Shown: piece by piece, positions 10,815 through 22,100 of the stretch
Position numbering within the stretch: the first letter of the stretch is position 1
Layout of the letters: each line of letters opens with the position of its first letter
Source of the DNA: Phytopythium helicoides
Lineage: Eukaryota; Oomycota; Peronosporomycetes; Pythiales; Pythiaceae
NCBI GenBank assembly: GCA_024867545.1
Contig: JANFNE010000080.1
Location: 24,314 to 88,313, forward strand
DNA length: 64,000 nucleotides
Direction of reading: 5' to 3'
Translations under genes and position numbers: made by a program
Notes under the pieces: generated by a model
Seen by the model: only the letters and a program-made list of their open reading frames with translations
What the model was told of the DNA's origin: nothing
Databases searched by the model: none

Positions 10815-13709
10815 ATGGGTCTGTCTCCGCCGATGACTCGCTCCCGGTCCTCTTCGGGCAGCGAACCGGAAGAAGTTGTGCTCATGAGCCCGCCAGAAGT
10901 GTCTGCGCACGACCATGACGATGCAGAAGAAACGCAAGTCACCAGTCGAGGCGCTACTGACGACACCGAGTTCGTTGGAAACGACGCTCCGGTTGAAGAG
11001 GATGACGATGACAGTGATACTGACGAAGGAACGCTCTCAGTTCTGACAGTGACTCGCGTGGTCAGGGCAGTTGCCATGACCACGATGCGTTTGGGTCCTA
11101 ATACGAGCGACGAGTTAGAAGCTCCAGAAGAATCGCTATTGAGCTCCGTAGAAGAAGTTGAGCCGGTCGAAGATGATCCAGTCGACACTGGGAGTGCCAG
11201 GGAAGAAGAGGGTCCATTGGCTGCGATGTCAACTGTCAGCAACGATGGAAGCGCCAACGAAGATCAAGTTACCGGTACTCACTACAATACAGATGCGTTG
11301 CGTGGGTCGGAAGGGAATTCATCCGAGATGAGTCTCAGTCAGAGGACACTCGAGTCCGTGATCGAAGAGGGAGACGACGAAGGCACTGGCTCCGACAGCC
11401 CGAGAACTCCTCCCAAGCATGGAGTCATGGAAGTGAACGAGCTGGACCTTGGCTCAGCATCCGTTGGTGGTGTTTCCTCAGTTGAGGACGCCACGGCATC
11501 CGATGAAGAAGAGATCGTGATCGGATCCTCAATGGGAGACAGTGACGGCTCGACGGCGAAATCAACGGAAAATTCGGCGATGCCTCCCTCTGCGAGCACA
11601 ACTACGAACGCTTCTACAAACGCCAGCCATGACCAAGTTGATGTTTCCTTGATGCCGGTCAGCAATGCAAAGGAAAGGTCAACACCACGATCTGGGAAGC
11701 GAAAGGCTCAACACAGTGACAGAAGTCCGCAAACGATGACACCTCGGCGCTCAAAAAGAATCAAGCGAGTCACCCCAAAGTCTTCTCCAGCGTCATCTCC
11801 AAGTCCGAAGAGGAAGGCAACGAAGAAGGCAGCTTTTGACATCGCAGAGCGTCAATTTAACATTATCGAGGAGACAGACGAGACTGTGGGGTCAGGGAAT
11901 GTGCAATTGTGGCAGTGCAAGCATTGTGGTCGTGCGATCAAGCGTCGATCGGCAACCGTACACCACTTGGAGACATGCGAGGTGTACCAGCAGCGGCTGG
12001 GCAAGGAAAAAGAGCTTTCGACAAAAATGGAAATTGTTGATGAGAATGCGTCTGCGGCCACCGAAGCAAAGGCATTGGAGACTCTCGGAAGTGCAGTGGT
12101 TGATTTGACATCGTCGACTGGTGGTGGAGCGAGCATCAAGAAAGACGTGGCAGCTGCGCTTGAGCCAGACCAAGTGAGTTTGGTTGTGTGGCTTTTTGGG
12201 TCGGCAGAGAACGCTGAGGAGATAAAGGCTCAATACCGCCGAGCACCCATAGTGAGGCTTGCGGCAGTCGACCGTTTTCGCGCGCTCATCAACGAGCAGT
12301 TGTTCAGCCTGAACGTTTCCAAACTGCTCGAACATGAAAATGACCTGAATGCATCGTTGCTGGTGCAAGGACCAAGCGCACGATTTGCCTCGGAAGTCAA
12401 ACTCGATTCCTCCACACGAGCTCTGGAAGTGTACTCGCTAGGGTTCTCCATTACTGTGGAAGCACCTGCTAGTGCGGTGTCATTGATGTTATCTGCGCTT
12501 TCGACGGATCTTGGTATTGGGCGTCATTTTGGTGCCAGCGAGGACCACCCAGGAAAGCTTGTCTTTAGCCGGCCCGGTACTGCACTGGGATGGTCGTTCC
12601 ATCGAAGCGAGAGCTTTATCTTCATTCTTCGAGGGGCAGCACTGTGGAAGACAAAGCCCAGTGGCCTCCATCACCCCCTCGCGTGTCTTCATTCAAGCCC
12701 ACGATCACTCATCGAGAATGCTCTAGCCATCAAGGAAAACTCTCTTGCGCTAAACCGTGATGCGAGTCGACCAGCGTTGGTCCCGCCATTTGAGCACGTC
12801 TTTGACGACCTGGAGGACGATGCTGAGGGTCTGATTGAAACCACTGTCGATGCTGGCGCGGTTGTATACATGCCTGGTGGAACATGGTATCAAGCAGAGA
12901 CTGAGCATGATGCAGTATGGCTCGAGATTCACGTCGGGTCGATGACGTACGAAGAGCTTGTCATGTCGGGTCTTCGAACGTTGCTGCGGCGAGATGAGAA
13001 GTGGCGCGAGCCTGTGGTGTTGGGCAGCGGCAACGACCATGGTCAGGCCGTGCGTCAGAAGGTTGGTCGTCTTTTGGACGACCTCCAAACGAAAATTGCG
13101 AGACTAAAGCCTAATGATCTCGTTCCCGAGTTCATGGTGCTGGGTAAGAGCGTCGACACCATGTTCTCAAGCGAGATTGGCGAGACGACTCTGACAGTCG
13201 ACTTGCGCGCCGATTTCTCGTTAGGAGAAGTCGGCAAGCGGCTACGTCTGGGCGGGTCCTCGCTGTTTCATGTCAATGTCCTCGCGACACTCGTGCGCTC
13301 GGATGAGTTTCCTTGCGATGGATCGGTGGCGAGTGAGGCGGTCAGTGCACTTCACGCCAAGACGGGCGGCTCGCGGGAACACGCGCTGCAGAAGAAGCCG
13401 AAGCGGGCGTGCGCGCTTCGAGCGCTGTCTCGCCGCACGGACCACTACCAGTACGTGCTGATGAGCGTTCTCGGGGCCGACAGAGCGTCGAAGGCGAAGT
13501 TGTGCGTGAAGTTCCGCTGCTCGGCGACGCAGGCAGCTATGGTCGAGTGGGTGCGCGCACAAGAGGGCCACTTCTCTTTGGACGAGCTCAAGCACGGGGT
13601 CGAGCGCGAGCACCAGGCAGCCGGAGGGCCGAGCGACGATGCTGTGAAGCGCGTGGTGCGCTTCCTGTGGTGCTTTGGGCTGCTGACAGCCGTCAAGGCT
13701 GGCGAGTGA
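10815..13709 (+). CDS. JmjC/cupin ribosomal-oxygenase-like protein with degenerate metal site
   Basis: The frame is open from about 10749, but the first true ATG is at 10815 (MGLSPPMTRSRS), giving about 964 residues. Residues up to about 350 are acidic and Ser-rich. A basic stretch (PRRSKRIKRVTPKS) looks like a nuclear localisation signal. A zinc-knuckle-like motif follows (CKHCGRAIKRRSATVHHLETC). The C-terminal half has the order of a RIOX/NO66-type cupin: GWSFHRSESFIFILRGAALW, then VDAGAVVYMPGGTWYQAE, then a helical tail with a winged-helix-like end (HFSLDELKHGVEREHQ). In active enzymes the first motif holds HxD and the second a distal His. Here they read HRS and WYQ, so Fe(II) binding and hydroxylase activity are doubtful. 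Nuclear or nucleolar location is inferred. Confidence 0.65.
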   Translation: MGLSPPMTRSRSSSGSEPEEVVLMSPPEVSAHDHDDAEETQVTSRGATDDTEFVGNDAPVEEDDDDSDTDEGTLSVLTVTRVVRAVAMTTMRLGPNTSDELEAPEESLLSSVEEVEPVEDDPVDTGSAREEEGPLAAMSTVSNDGSANEDQVTGTHYNTDALRGSEGNSSEMSLSQRTLESVIEEGDDEGTGSDSPRTPPKHGVMEVNELDLGSASVGGVSSVEDATASDEEEIVIGSSMGDSDGSTAKSTENSAMPPSASTTTNASTNASHDQVDVSLMPVSNAKERSTPRSGKRKAQHSDRSPQTMTPRRSKRIKRVTPKSSPASSPSPKRKATKKAAFDIAERQFNIIEETDETVGSGNVQLWQCKHCGRAIKRRSATVHHLETCEVYQQRLGKEKELSTKMEIVDENASAATEAKALETLGSAVVDLTSSTGGGASIKKDVAAALEPDQVSLVVWLFGSAENAEEIKAQYRRAPIVRLAAVDRFRALINEQLFSLNVSKLLEHENDLNASLLVQGPSARFASEVKLDSSTRALEVYSLGFSITVEAPASAVSLMLSALSTDLGIGRHFGASEDHPGKLVFSRPGTALGWSFHRSESFIFILRGAALWKTKPSGLHHPLACLHSSPRSLIENALAIKENSLALNRDASRPALVPPFEHVFDDLEDDAEGLIETTVDAGAVVYMPGGTWYQAETEHDAVWLEIHVGSMTYEELVMSGLRTLLRRDEKWREPVVLGSGNDHGQAVRQKVGRLLDDLQTKIARLKPNDLVPEFMVLGKSVDTMFSSEIGETTLTVDLRADFSLGEVGKRLRLGGSSLFHVNVLATLVRSDEFPCDGSVASEAVSALHAKTGGSREHALQKKPKRACALRALSRRTDHYQYVLMSVLGADRASKAKLCVKFRCSATQAAMVEWVRAQEGHFSLDELKHGVEREHQAAGGPSDDAVKRVVRFLWCFGLLTAVKAGE

Positions 13710-13892
13710 GTCGCAGACGTAGCGCCATGCGTACTATATGTTGAAGTTGAATGGACGGCTTCTGATTGGCTGGAGCCCGGCTTCTGAGCGTAGCTGCTCG
13801 TTCTTTTCCGCGTCGCACGTTGCGCGAGTCTCACATAGCGAAACCGAGTGTCGAGTCTCACATAGCGAATCTCAGTGGCAAGTGACGCGAAG

Positions 13893-14346
13893 ATGAAGCG
13901 CGAAGAGCTCTACCCGGCGCTCCGCAGCGTGCAGGAGGTGCGTGGGCTCGCTGGCGTTTGAAGTGTTTGATGTGGCTGGTTCCTCTCGGGTCTCTGACGG
14001 CTTTGGGGAGCTGCAGGAGGAGCAAACGCAGCGCCAACCGCTCCAGCGGCCGAGGGAAGACACGTCGAGGGACGCGGAGCTCGCGAGGCGCCTGCAGCAG
14101 CAGTTGGACCGCGAGAACGCGGTTTCTGCTTCGGGGATGATCGTGGCGCAGCCAGTGACGCCCACGGAGCTGCCGTACAAGTGCGGCGCGTGTGGGACGA
14201 CGCACGTTGTGCGCAACGTGACGCACGGCGCCACGTTCGACTGCGCGGTGTGTGGCGCGCCGAACCAGATCCTGCTGGGGCCCCCGCGTGTGATCATCGC
14301 GTACGTTGGCATGTCGGGAGTGTTTTGTGGGTGGAGAGGAGGCTGA
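13893..14346 (+). CDS. Small zinc-ribbon protein
   Basis: Exon 1 is 13893..13937 (MKREELYPALRSVQE). A GT-AG intron of 79 nt follows, and exon 2 starts at 14017 (EEQTQRQPLQRPRED), phase 0. The second exon carries two CxxCG knuckles (KCGACGTTHVVRN and FDCAVCGAPNQIL), a two-knuckle zinc ribbon similar to those in LSD1-type and stress-related proteins. The frame stops at 14346. A further intron after IIAY, with a last exon near 14371, is possible because GT and AG signals are present. Total length is about 125 residues. Function unknown; zinc binding is expected from the four cysteines. Confidence 0.6.
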
Positions 14347-14516
14347 TTGGAGCTGCTTTTGGTGGTGAACAGTGGAAGACAGAGGTTTGGCATTGTGCCG
14401 CTGCCAATCTTCTGCAGCGTCATGTGAGCAGGCAGACTTTTGAACATTTATTAGTGCGTAATGAGACGTCCCGACGGACCACTTGAGGATGCACGTCGAC
14501 CGCTGTGACTTCACGT

Positions 14517-15691
14517 TTAGCGATGCTTCCAGTAGTGCCAGCCGAAGGCGACGACGCCAAGCAGTCCGTACACAGCCGCCACGAGCACGGCGTTGAACCC
14601 GTCAAAGACGGAGATCGGGTTCGACACGACGTGGATCGCATCTCCCCCGTCTCCACGACCACCCGCCGCATCGCACGTCTCCCGACACGAACTGCACGGA
14701 CACTGCATGCCTTCCGAGGGCGACGCGATGGAGGGCAGCAGTTGGGCTTGCTTCGGCAGCTTGGAGAAGACCTCGGTGGCCTCCGAGTAGTTGCTGCACT
14801 TGTAAATATGGTGCGAGAGCGGCTCCCTCTCAGTCATCTCGCCGTTCCCCGGCTTCGACTCGTTAAAGTGCAGGTTGATAAACTGTCCGTGGCCGATGGC
14901 GCCGGTCTGCACCTGGTAGTTGAGGAAGCCGAGGGAGGACTTCATGGCGGACGCCATGGACGCCATGGCCGTGTTCTTGCACGAGTCAAACACGGAGCAC
15001 GTGAAGTCCTTGTCGAGCGTGACATTTAGCTCGAGCACCTTGACGTGGTCCGTGTCGGTCATGGGGTCGTACTTGTAGCTGTTGCTGGGGAAGGGCTTGG
15101 CGAGCGCCATGAACTCGTCCTGCCTGGGCGAGCACGTGAGCGAGCACCACAAGTTGAGCAGGTTGGTCGCGCACGCGTCGCATCCGCCGGCCGCGTTCTT
15201 GCCAAAGACGGAGGCTAGCAGCTTGAAGTTCTCGGCCATGCCTCGGTTCTGCTGCCACGTGCAGCACGCGGCGTCCGCGAACTCTGGGCACTGGATGGCG
15301 AAGAGCTCGCAGTGCGCGCCGGCCACCACTCCGTCTGCTGGGCACTCGCATCGGCCGGCCGAGCACGTCCCCTTGCCGCTGCAGTCCTCATCCGTCGCGC
15401 ACGCGCCGCCTCCCGTCACGTTGGCCCAGTTCTCGCCGCGCATCTGCCGGGAAGATTCACCTCGTTAAGCGCCGGAAGAAGAAAAAGCAGTCGCGAAAAT
15501 CCTCGCGGGTTACGCGCCGGCTGCGGGTCCGCAAACCGCGGGAGCGCCGAGGGGATGCACGCGTCGTAGTCGGGTTCATTATCCGGGTTCACGCAGGTCT
15601 GCGTCATGACGCAGCGGCCGTGGGCGCCTCCCGCCATCGCCATCACCAGCGCCATCGCCGCCACCTTCTTGCCCATGTTGCCTGTCATCAC
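14517..15691 (-). CDS. NPC1 N-terminal-domain protein with a single membrane anchor
   Basis: Exon 1 begins at ATG 15691 or 15688 and encodes a signal peptide (VAAMALVMAMAGGAHG). Then comes a Cys-rich segment and an intron whose exact ends I could not fix (about 15440-15535). The main exon, to 14517, matches the lumenal sterol-binding domain of Niemann-Pick C1: CCTWQQNRGMAENFKLLAS, LLNLWCSLTCSPRQDEF and many paired cysteines. In NPC1 this domain takes cholesterol from NPC2 in the lysosome lumen. Instead of the usual 13-helix transporter, the frame ends after one transmembrane helix (FNAVLVAAVYGLLGVVAFGW) and a short basic tail. It is therefore a stand-alone NPC1-NTD protein, not a full transporter. 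Many oomycetes cannot make sterols, so a role in sterol uptake is a reasonable inference. Confidence 0.8.
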
Positions 15692-15763
15692 CCGCCTTTC
15701 TCTTCAAGAGTAACCGCGGAGGTTACTTACTGCAGCGTACCCAACTGCAACTTTGACAACAAC

Positions 15764-17352
15764 ATGCTGGCGGCCAGGCGGGTGGCGGCCAAGGCGCCGG
15801 CGCTCGCGCGGCTCAAGCGGACGGCGGCCAAGGTGCCGGCGAGCGGCGGTGCGTTGGCGATGGCGCTAGGGTTGGGGCGGCGCTGGGGCTGAGCGCGTGC
15901 AGACAGGAGCGCGGCGCTGGCCATGGCGATCCGGCAGATCGAGAGCAGCTTCGGCAAGGGCTCCGTCATGCAGCTGGGCTCGACGTGGGGGTGGCAGCGC
16001 TTGTAGATGGAGGAAGGGGCCGGAGCTGATGGATGGTGTGGTGGCAGCAAGATCGCCGAGCGCGTGGACGTTGTGTCGACGGGGTCGCTGTCGCTGGACC
16101 TGGCGCTGGGCGTTGGAGGGCTGCCCAAGGGGTCAGGAGCTAGACATTTTTTTTTTTTTGCTGGAGAAGACGTGGAGCTGATGTTGTGTGCGCTGCAGAC
16201 GCGTGGTGGAGATATATGGACCTGAGAGCTCTGGAAAGACCACGCTCGCGCTTAGCTGCGTGGCCGAGGCGCAGAAGCAGGTGTGATGGTGACGTTCAGC
16301 TGTGGCTGGCGGATAGAGAGATGATTGATGTGATGCCACCGTGTAGAACGGCGTGTGCGCCTTCATCGACGCTGAGCATGCGATTGACGCGCACTACGCG
16401 CGCGCACTAGGCGTGGATATTGATGCGCTCTACGTTTCGCAGCCTGACTCGGGTGAGCAGGCACTCGAGATCGCCGACACGCTCATCCGCTCGGGAGCCG
16501 TGGACGTTGTGGTGCTCGACAGCGTGGCGGCGCTCGTGCCGCGCGCCGAGCTTGAGGGAGAGATGGGCGACCAGCAAATCGCGCTGCAAGCACGCCTCAT
16601 GAGTCAGGCACTGCGCAAGCTCACAGGCTCGTTGTCCAAGTCCAACTGCCTGCTCATCTTCCTTAACCAGATCCGGCAGAAGGTCGGCATCATCTTCGGC
16701 TCGCCAGAGGTCACATCTGGCGGAACGGCGCTGCGCTACTACGCGTCAGTACGACTCGATATTCGCCGCAAGGCGGCCATCAAGGAAGGCGACAACGTCG
16801 TAGGCAACGAGACGGTTGTCAAAGTCGCCAAGAACAAGCTCGCCTCACCTTTCAAGACAGCGAGTTTCGACATGATGTTCGGCAAAGGCATCGACCGCTA
16901 CTCGGAACTGGTGAGAGAAGCCATGGCATTTTACCTCATAGTGTTTCAGAATCTTACATTTTGGATTTTGTGCAGCTGGATTTGGGCGTCCAGCATGGGC
17001 TGATGAAACGATCAGGTGCATGGTACTCTCTTGCGGACGGCGAAGGTGCGATTCTCTTGGTAGCGATGATATATGTTCGCTGACTGATCTCACTAAGAGC
17101 GCTGCGTTTCGTCAAACAGAACCTATTGCCCAGGGCAAGGCCAAGGCTAAGGTTTTCCTGGAGGAGAATCCTGAAATTGCCGCGGATCTGGAGGCCAAAC
17201 TGCGCGCGCAGCTTTTTGCCACTCCCACTGCCGACGTGGAGGCCGAGACTGCGGACGACATCATTGGAAGCGACAACGAGACGGAAAGCGAGGTCAACGA
17301 GAGCGACGACGCCTACAGCCGAGAAAATGATGAGAGCGCAAACCCGCAGTAA
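15764..17352 (+). CDS. recA: Organellar RecA recombinase, seven exons
   Basis: Exons: 15764..15848, 15903..15984, 16048..16131, 16199..16280, 16347..16910, 16976..17045 and 17120..17352. All introns are GT-AG and phases match, giving 399 residues. Exon 1 is Arg/Ala/Lys-rich with no acidic residues, a typical mitochondrial transit peptide. RecA landmarks are in order: [34 protein letters not shown], Walker [23 protein letters not shown], Walker [46 protein letters not shown]. The product is a bacterial-type, ATP-dependent strand-exchange protein acting on organelle DNA. The C-terminal tail is acidic, as in bacterial RecA. The first ~85 bases of coding sequence would be missed by simple ORF calling. 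Confidence in family is very high; mitochondrial targeting is inferred. Confidence 0.93.
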
Positions 17353-17446
17353 ACAGTAAAACAGCGCTAGAGCTTTGTCAAGTTAGGACAACCTCATTTC
17401 TTTCTTCGTCGAGGATATTTCACGACATTGAATGCAACATGCAATC

Positions 17447-20400
17447 CTATGCCCAGCAGGGCTGCTTGTCAGCCAACACATACAAGAGGTCGTTTCCCGT
17501 GACTCGCTCGGTTGATCGCGGGTTCACTGATACATATCCGAACGGAACGCTGCGCTCACTCTCGTCGACTTGAATTCGCGCTCGTGGAGCAGGGCCTGGC
17601 ACGGCGGCAAAGCCCGACAGCAGAGGGTCCGGACGGCAGCGATACAAGCCGAGCACGAGGATGCCGTCGGATGAAAGCAAGTAGTGGAATACGAACGCAA
17701 AAGGCTTGCCGATAAAGTCCAGCGGCACTTCCACGGCAAAGAGCGAGCATCTCTGAAGCTGGTGCTGCTGGTACCCAACTGGAGTTGTAGTCGGCGATTG
17801 CCCCACACTGCGTGTTTCGCTGCCGTTGTCGTCAATTTCGTCTTCGTTGTCGTCTTCGACCTCTGCGCTGCGCTCGTCCTCCTTCCACGACGCAAAGATG
17901 AACGCTCGCAGAATGCTCGTGATGCGCGGGTTGAAAAATTGGTTGATCAGCAAGCTGTCGCACAAAGAGCTGCTGTATGTGAGACCTGCAGCGAAGGAAG
18001 GTGACAAATAGAAATCGCGAGCGAGTATTGTCGAAGATGCGAACGCCAGTGACTCCTCGGATTCGCTCGGCGGGAACCACTGACTCGCAGCCAAGTTCTG
18101 CGAGATGAAGTGCACGTTAACGCGGTTGACAAGCTCCGTGACGATACGCGGCGCCCCTGTTGGGCCAACGAAGGATGTAATCGTTTTGTGAAGAGCGATG
18201 CAAGACTGCACAAATGTGGGGATGAAAGTTAGACACATTGTCACACACATCAACCAATCTAGACTCATAAAGGTACTCACCGCATCTTCAAGCAGCTCTG
18301 ATGCAGCACCAGCCTCAGCTGCGACCTCTCCTTCGCCTCCCATGATGACAATGCGGAACGCGCGGTCCACCCCAGCGCGTCGCAAAGCCGAACGCTGAAA
18401 TGGGTCACCCTCGATGAAATAAACATCTCTGAAACGTCGGAAGCCGGCAAATTCCTCCTCATCCGGTAGTGTTCGAGTGAGCACAACGATTGGTCGATGA
18501 ACTCGAAGCGTGGTGACTCGCAGTGGACCAACGAGGTATTCGAGATTGTTTGGAAACGTGCTTGACGACAGCACACACACGACGATCGGAGCAGCGTGCG
18601 AGTTGGAAGATCGAATCTCGCGCACATTCGAAATGGTTGCACTTTCAACCGTTCGGTGGCGGTGGTGGTGGTGGCGATGTTGATGCTCGTGAAGTGGCGA
18701 CAGGTGACTGCTTTGAGTGCGACTGTCATCTTCATCGTCCGTTTCGGGGTGAGGGTGACTGTGGCTACTATCGGTAGAGTCTGGAGAACCGGGATATTGG
18801 CCCTGAAGACGCATTTGCCAATTGACAAAGCGGGAGCGACGTCGTCCGGGCTTTGGGGGCTGAATCGCAACACGAACTGCGGTTGGCTGAACCACAACTT
18901 GGGTTGTCTCTTCGTTGTGTTTACTATCGCGAACAACAGTTGGTTGCACCACAACTTGAGTTGTCTCTTCATAGGGCTTATCGCTCGCAGGAAGTACCGA
19001 CACTGACACCAGCGGCAAAGATGACGACGAGCCAGTTGATAAATGCCGCTGATGTGATCCAGAAGACCACTCTGGTGCCATGTCGTGGCCAGCTTGCAAT
19101 TTTGTGACAGCGTCAGCTCCACGTCGGTCTTGAGCAATCACAAAAACAGTCTCTCCACCCTGACAAACAAACGAGTCGCCGGGATTTAGAAGGATCCGAG
19201 CGCTCTGCTTGTCGTCTGCATCTGAGGGGAGAACAACCGCAAACACGATCACGCTGCCGCAATGAGCGTAAGCGAGCGAGGCAACTTCTGCGAATGATCG
19301 ACCTTTGACAACCTCCGCAGGAGGAAGCTGCACAGAGTATACTTCATGAGAGGATCCGCGACGGTAGCGTGCCTCCCAAGTCGCGGTTCCGTCATCCATT
19401 GCTTCAGCATCTTCGTCGTCGTAGCTTGATGTGGCAGTGAGACTGTAAATGAAGGTAGAAAAGCCAGGGCAGACGCAGTTTTGGGCCAAAAGTGAATGGA
19501 TCACCTCTGAGAAGCACAGTGCGTTCTCTCGAACCCCTCGCAAGTCGCGCAGAAGTCGCCGGTGTTGTGACAGATGAAGTTGGGCAAAAATACGAGGGGC
19601 TGTGACCGAGCAAAGCGATGGTACTTTGTCGACTTCTACCCCAAGAGGCATTGTTCGGTGGGCAGCTAGCACTCGCAACAATGTGCGGTGGTCGCTTTTA
19701 GCATGATCTTCTTCTGAAGGCAGCCGACGTGCAAGCACAAATACAGCGTCCGCGCTGGAGACAGCAGCCCGACGAGAATCGTCTGCGTCCAGCATTGACC
19801 CAAGTACGATGCGAACGCGCTTATCAAAGAATGGGTCCATCAGCAACGCACGCATACTCGGAGCAGGTTCTTCCTCACTCAGAACGACGACAGTGATATC
19901 AGCCTGGTCGTGGTCGTCGTGAAAGACTTCTCGGAAGAACAAATCGATACGCGAGGGTGTCAGATCGCCGCAGAGAACAACGTGCCGACTACGACGTGTC
20001 GGTTTGAAGACTGTGTGCTCGTATGGAGAAAAGTTGGAGCCCATATCGAGCACACGCATGACTTGGTACGGCACGATGAGAATGAGCAGGATCACAAGGA
20101 CGCCAACAGCGCATTTCGCCAGCGTGTTGTCCGCTGGCGGCGTCTGGATGGTCACGAACACGAGTACCGAGTTGAAAAAGGCGTTGAAGAACGTCCATTC
20201 GCCGTACTCGGGTGAGCTCAGTGACCCGTCCGATGTTTCAGCAATCTGAATTACACCAGCGGCGCCAGCAATGATGAAAATGAGCTGCAGGTAGCATAGT
20301 AGCGCGAGTTGCCGGACGGGCGACAATCGTGGCTGGCAGCGAGAGAGCACAGCCTTCAAGTCCACGTAGCATTTGATGAACCGAAGGGGGTATACGAACC

Positions 20401-21295
20401 GCCAGTTGCTGGAGCCGTACCACAGCGTGCTGTTCATGGGAGGAGATCATGTTAGAAAGTTTGCAGCACGCAGACATTGAGTGAGCAACACTCAACTGAT
20501 ACTCCAAGAAGAAGGACGTCGGGAGCACGGGTAAGATGGACCCGAGCGCCGCCAGTCCAGGTAGTGACAGCACAAAGTCGACGCGATGGTCGGAGAGATA
20601 GAGTCCGCGGAACGCAAAGTCGATCGAGAAGAAGACCGCGCACACGATCTCGACCACCCAGAGCCAGATCGGGAGCTGCAGCGCGTTGGTCATTCATGTT
20701 AGTTGACACAAAAAAACTGCCGGTAAGCTGCCACTACCCACCACGTTGCGCGGAATGTACGTGTTGGTAATGTAAGCGGCAGCGAACACGATCGAGACGC
20801 CGGCCATGACGACGTCCACTAAAGCCCCGAACGCGCTGTGGTCCAGGTAGCTGCTCACCCAGCACCACGTCACCACAAGCACCTTGAATATCCACAATCC
20901 GAGAGTCGCGTACCGGCTAATGCGGTCGCGATGGAAGCGCTTGCCGCTGTCGGTCAGGAACCTCACGTTGGTCATGAGCGACGCGCTCTCGGGCTCTACT
21001 CGCATCCTATAGCGTCAGTTGGGTGCAGCAACCCTTCAAAGCTGGCAGCAGTCAGGATCTATACCTGCCAAGTCGCCGATCGGGTGGTACTCGTGGCGGG
21101 GCGAGCGCTGGTGCGGCGACATGAGCCGCTTGAGCTGCTTGACCTGCGCGCACTCGTCAGCCCAGCCGTCCGTCCACCTCCTGGCCCAAATTGTCCACAT
21201 ATAAAGCTGCGGATCCAGTCGAACGCACGCACCGGCGAGATGCTGCCGTAGCCTCCGCGCGCGTCGCCGGCCGCCGTGAGCTGCTGGTGCTCCAT
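17447..21295 (-). CDS. Slo/BK-like potassium channel subunit with two RCK regions
   Basis: The gene starts at ATG 21295 and has at least five exons. Upstream exons supply S1-S4-like helices (LGLWIFKVLVVTWCWVSSYL, LPIWLWVVEIVCAVFFSIDF). The largest frame starts inside an exon (acceptor just before HTLWYGSSNW) and encodes S5, the pore, S6 and two RCK/TrkA-N-type regions. The first begins RHVVLCGDLTPSRIDLFF and the second APIVVCVLSSSTFPNNLEYL. This layout matches calcium-activated Slo channels. The pore reads FVTIQTPPADN where TVGYGD is expected, so K+ selectivity is doubtful. An in-frame 75-nt intron at 18280..18206 has no stop and would be wrongly translated as a hydrophobic insert. A tandem ETTQVVVQPT repeat and a His-rich stretch lie between the RCK regions. 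Confidence 0.8.
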
Positions 21296-21475
21296 ATTCC
21301 GCCGAGAAAGTCCAATTGAGCTAAAAGCGTGCGAAACGACGCGATCTTCCCGCTTGGGTTGGGGACGCGTCCCTAATTATAGAGCGATTTTGTTCCGAAC
21401 CGTCCCGAAAAAAGATGCGAAGCGACACTTCCAGGAGCTCATTTGGCGATCCAACAATTGAGACCCAGCGCTACG

Positions 21476-21976
21476 ATGGCCAAGGACGTGCGCGGCGGCG
21501 AGCTGCGGCGCCAGGAGAAGGTCGGGGACCCGCAGTTCGCGGACGTGAGCCGGGCGAGCCCCTCTCGCCTCTCAGGACCGGTGTGCGCGCGCTCGTACGA
21601 GCTCTGTGGGCCTCGGGAGCTTCGCTAACGTGTGCGCAACGCTGTGAGGACCAGGAGTACGACTTTAGGCGCAAGAAGTTCCCCATCCGCACGGGCATTG
21701 CGGCTGTGAGCCTCTTCACGCTCGGCTCGGTGCTTATCTGGGTCAGCACGCGCTTCGGGCTGGACGGCGAGCACCGCGGGCTCTCGTTCCTCATCCTCGG
21801 ACTCATCGGTGCGTCTGTGGAGAGCTGCGTTTGATGCTGCCTGAGGCTCATGGATGGATGTGATGTGTGTGCGCGCAGCGTTTATCCCCGGCAGCTACGC
21901 GACCTGTCAGCTCTACGGCAGCTGGAAGGGCTGGAAGGGCTACGACTACAGCCAGATCCCGTCCTACGACGACTGA
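21476..21976 (+). CDS. TMEM230: TMEM230-like small membrane protein
   Basis: Three exons: 21476..21544, 21649..21808 and 21879..21976, with phase-consistent GT-AG introns, giving 108 residues. Two transmembrane helices are evident (GIAAVSLFTLGSVLIWVS and GLSFLILGLIAFIPGSYATC). The C-terminus GWKGYDYSQIPSYDD matches the diagnostic GYSYDDIPDFDD-type ending of TMEM230/TMEM134 proteins. In animals TMEM230 is found on secretory and recycling vesicles. The role in oomycetes is inferred to be vesicle trafficking. It is divergent from the channel gene, with only 180 bases between starts, so the two may share a bidirectional promoter. Confidence 0.82.
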
Positions 21977-22100
21977 GGTGCGTGCCACGCTCCAGCGCCA
22001 CGCCGCGAAGTGTCTACATCATGCATGCCGCCACTCTCTTCGAGAATCAAATAAACACCAATGTTGACGACTCTTAGCAGCCGCATGGCGCGAAGTCAAT

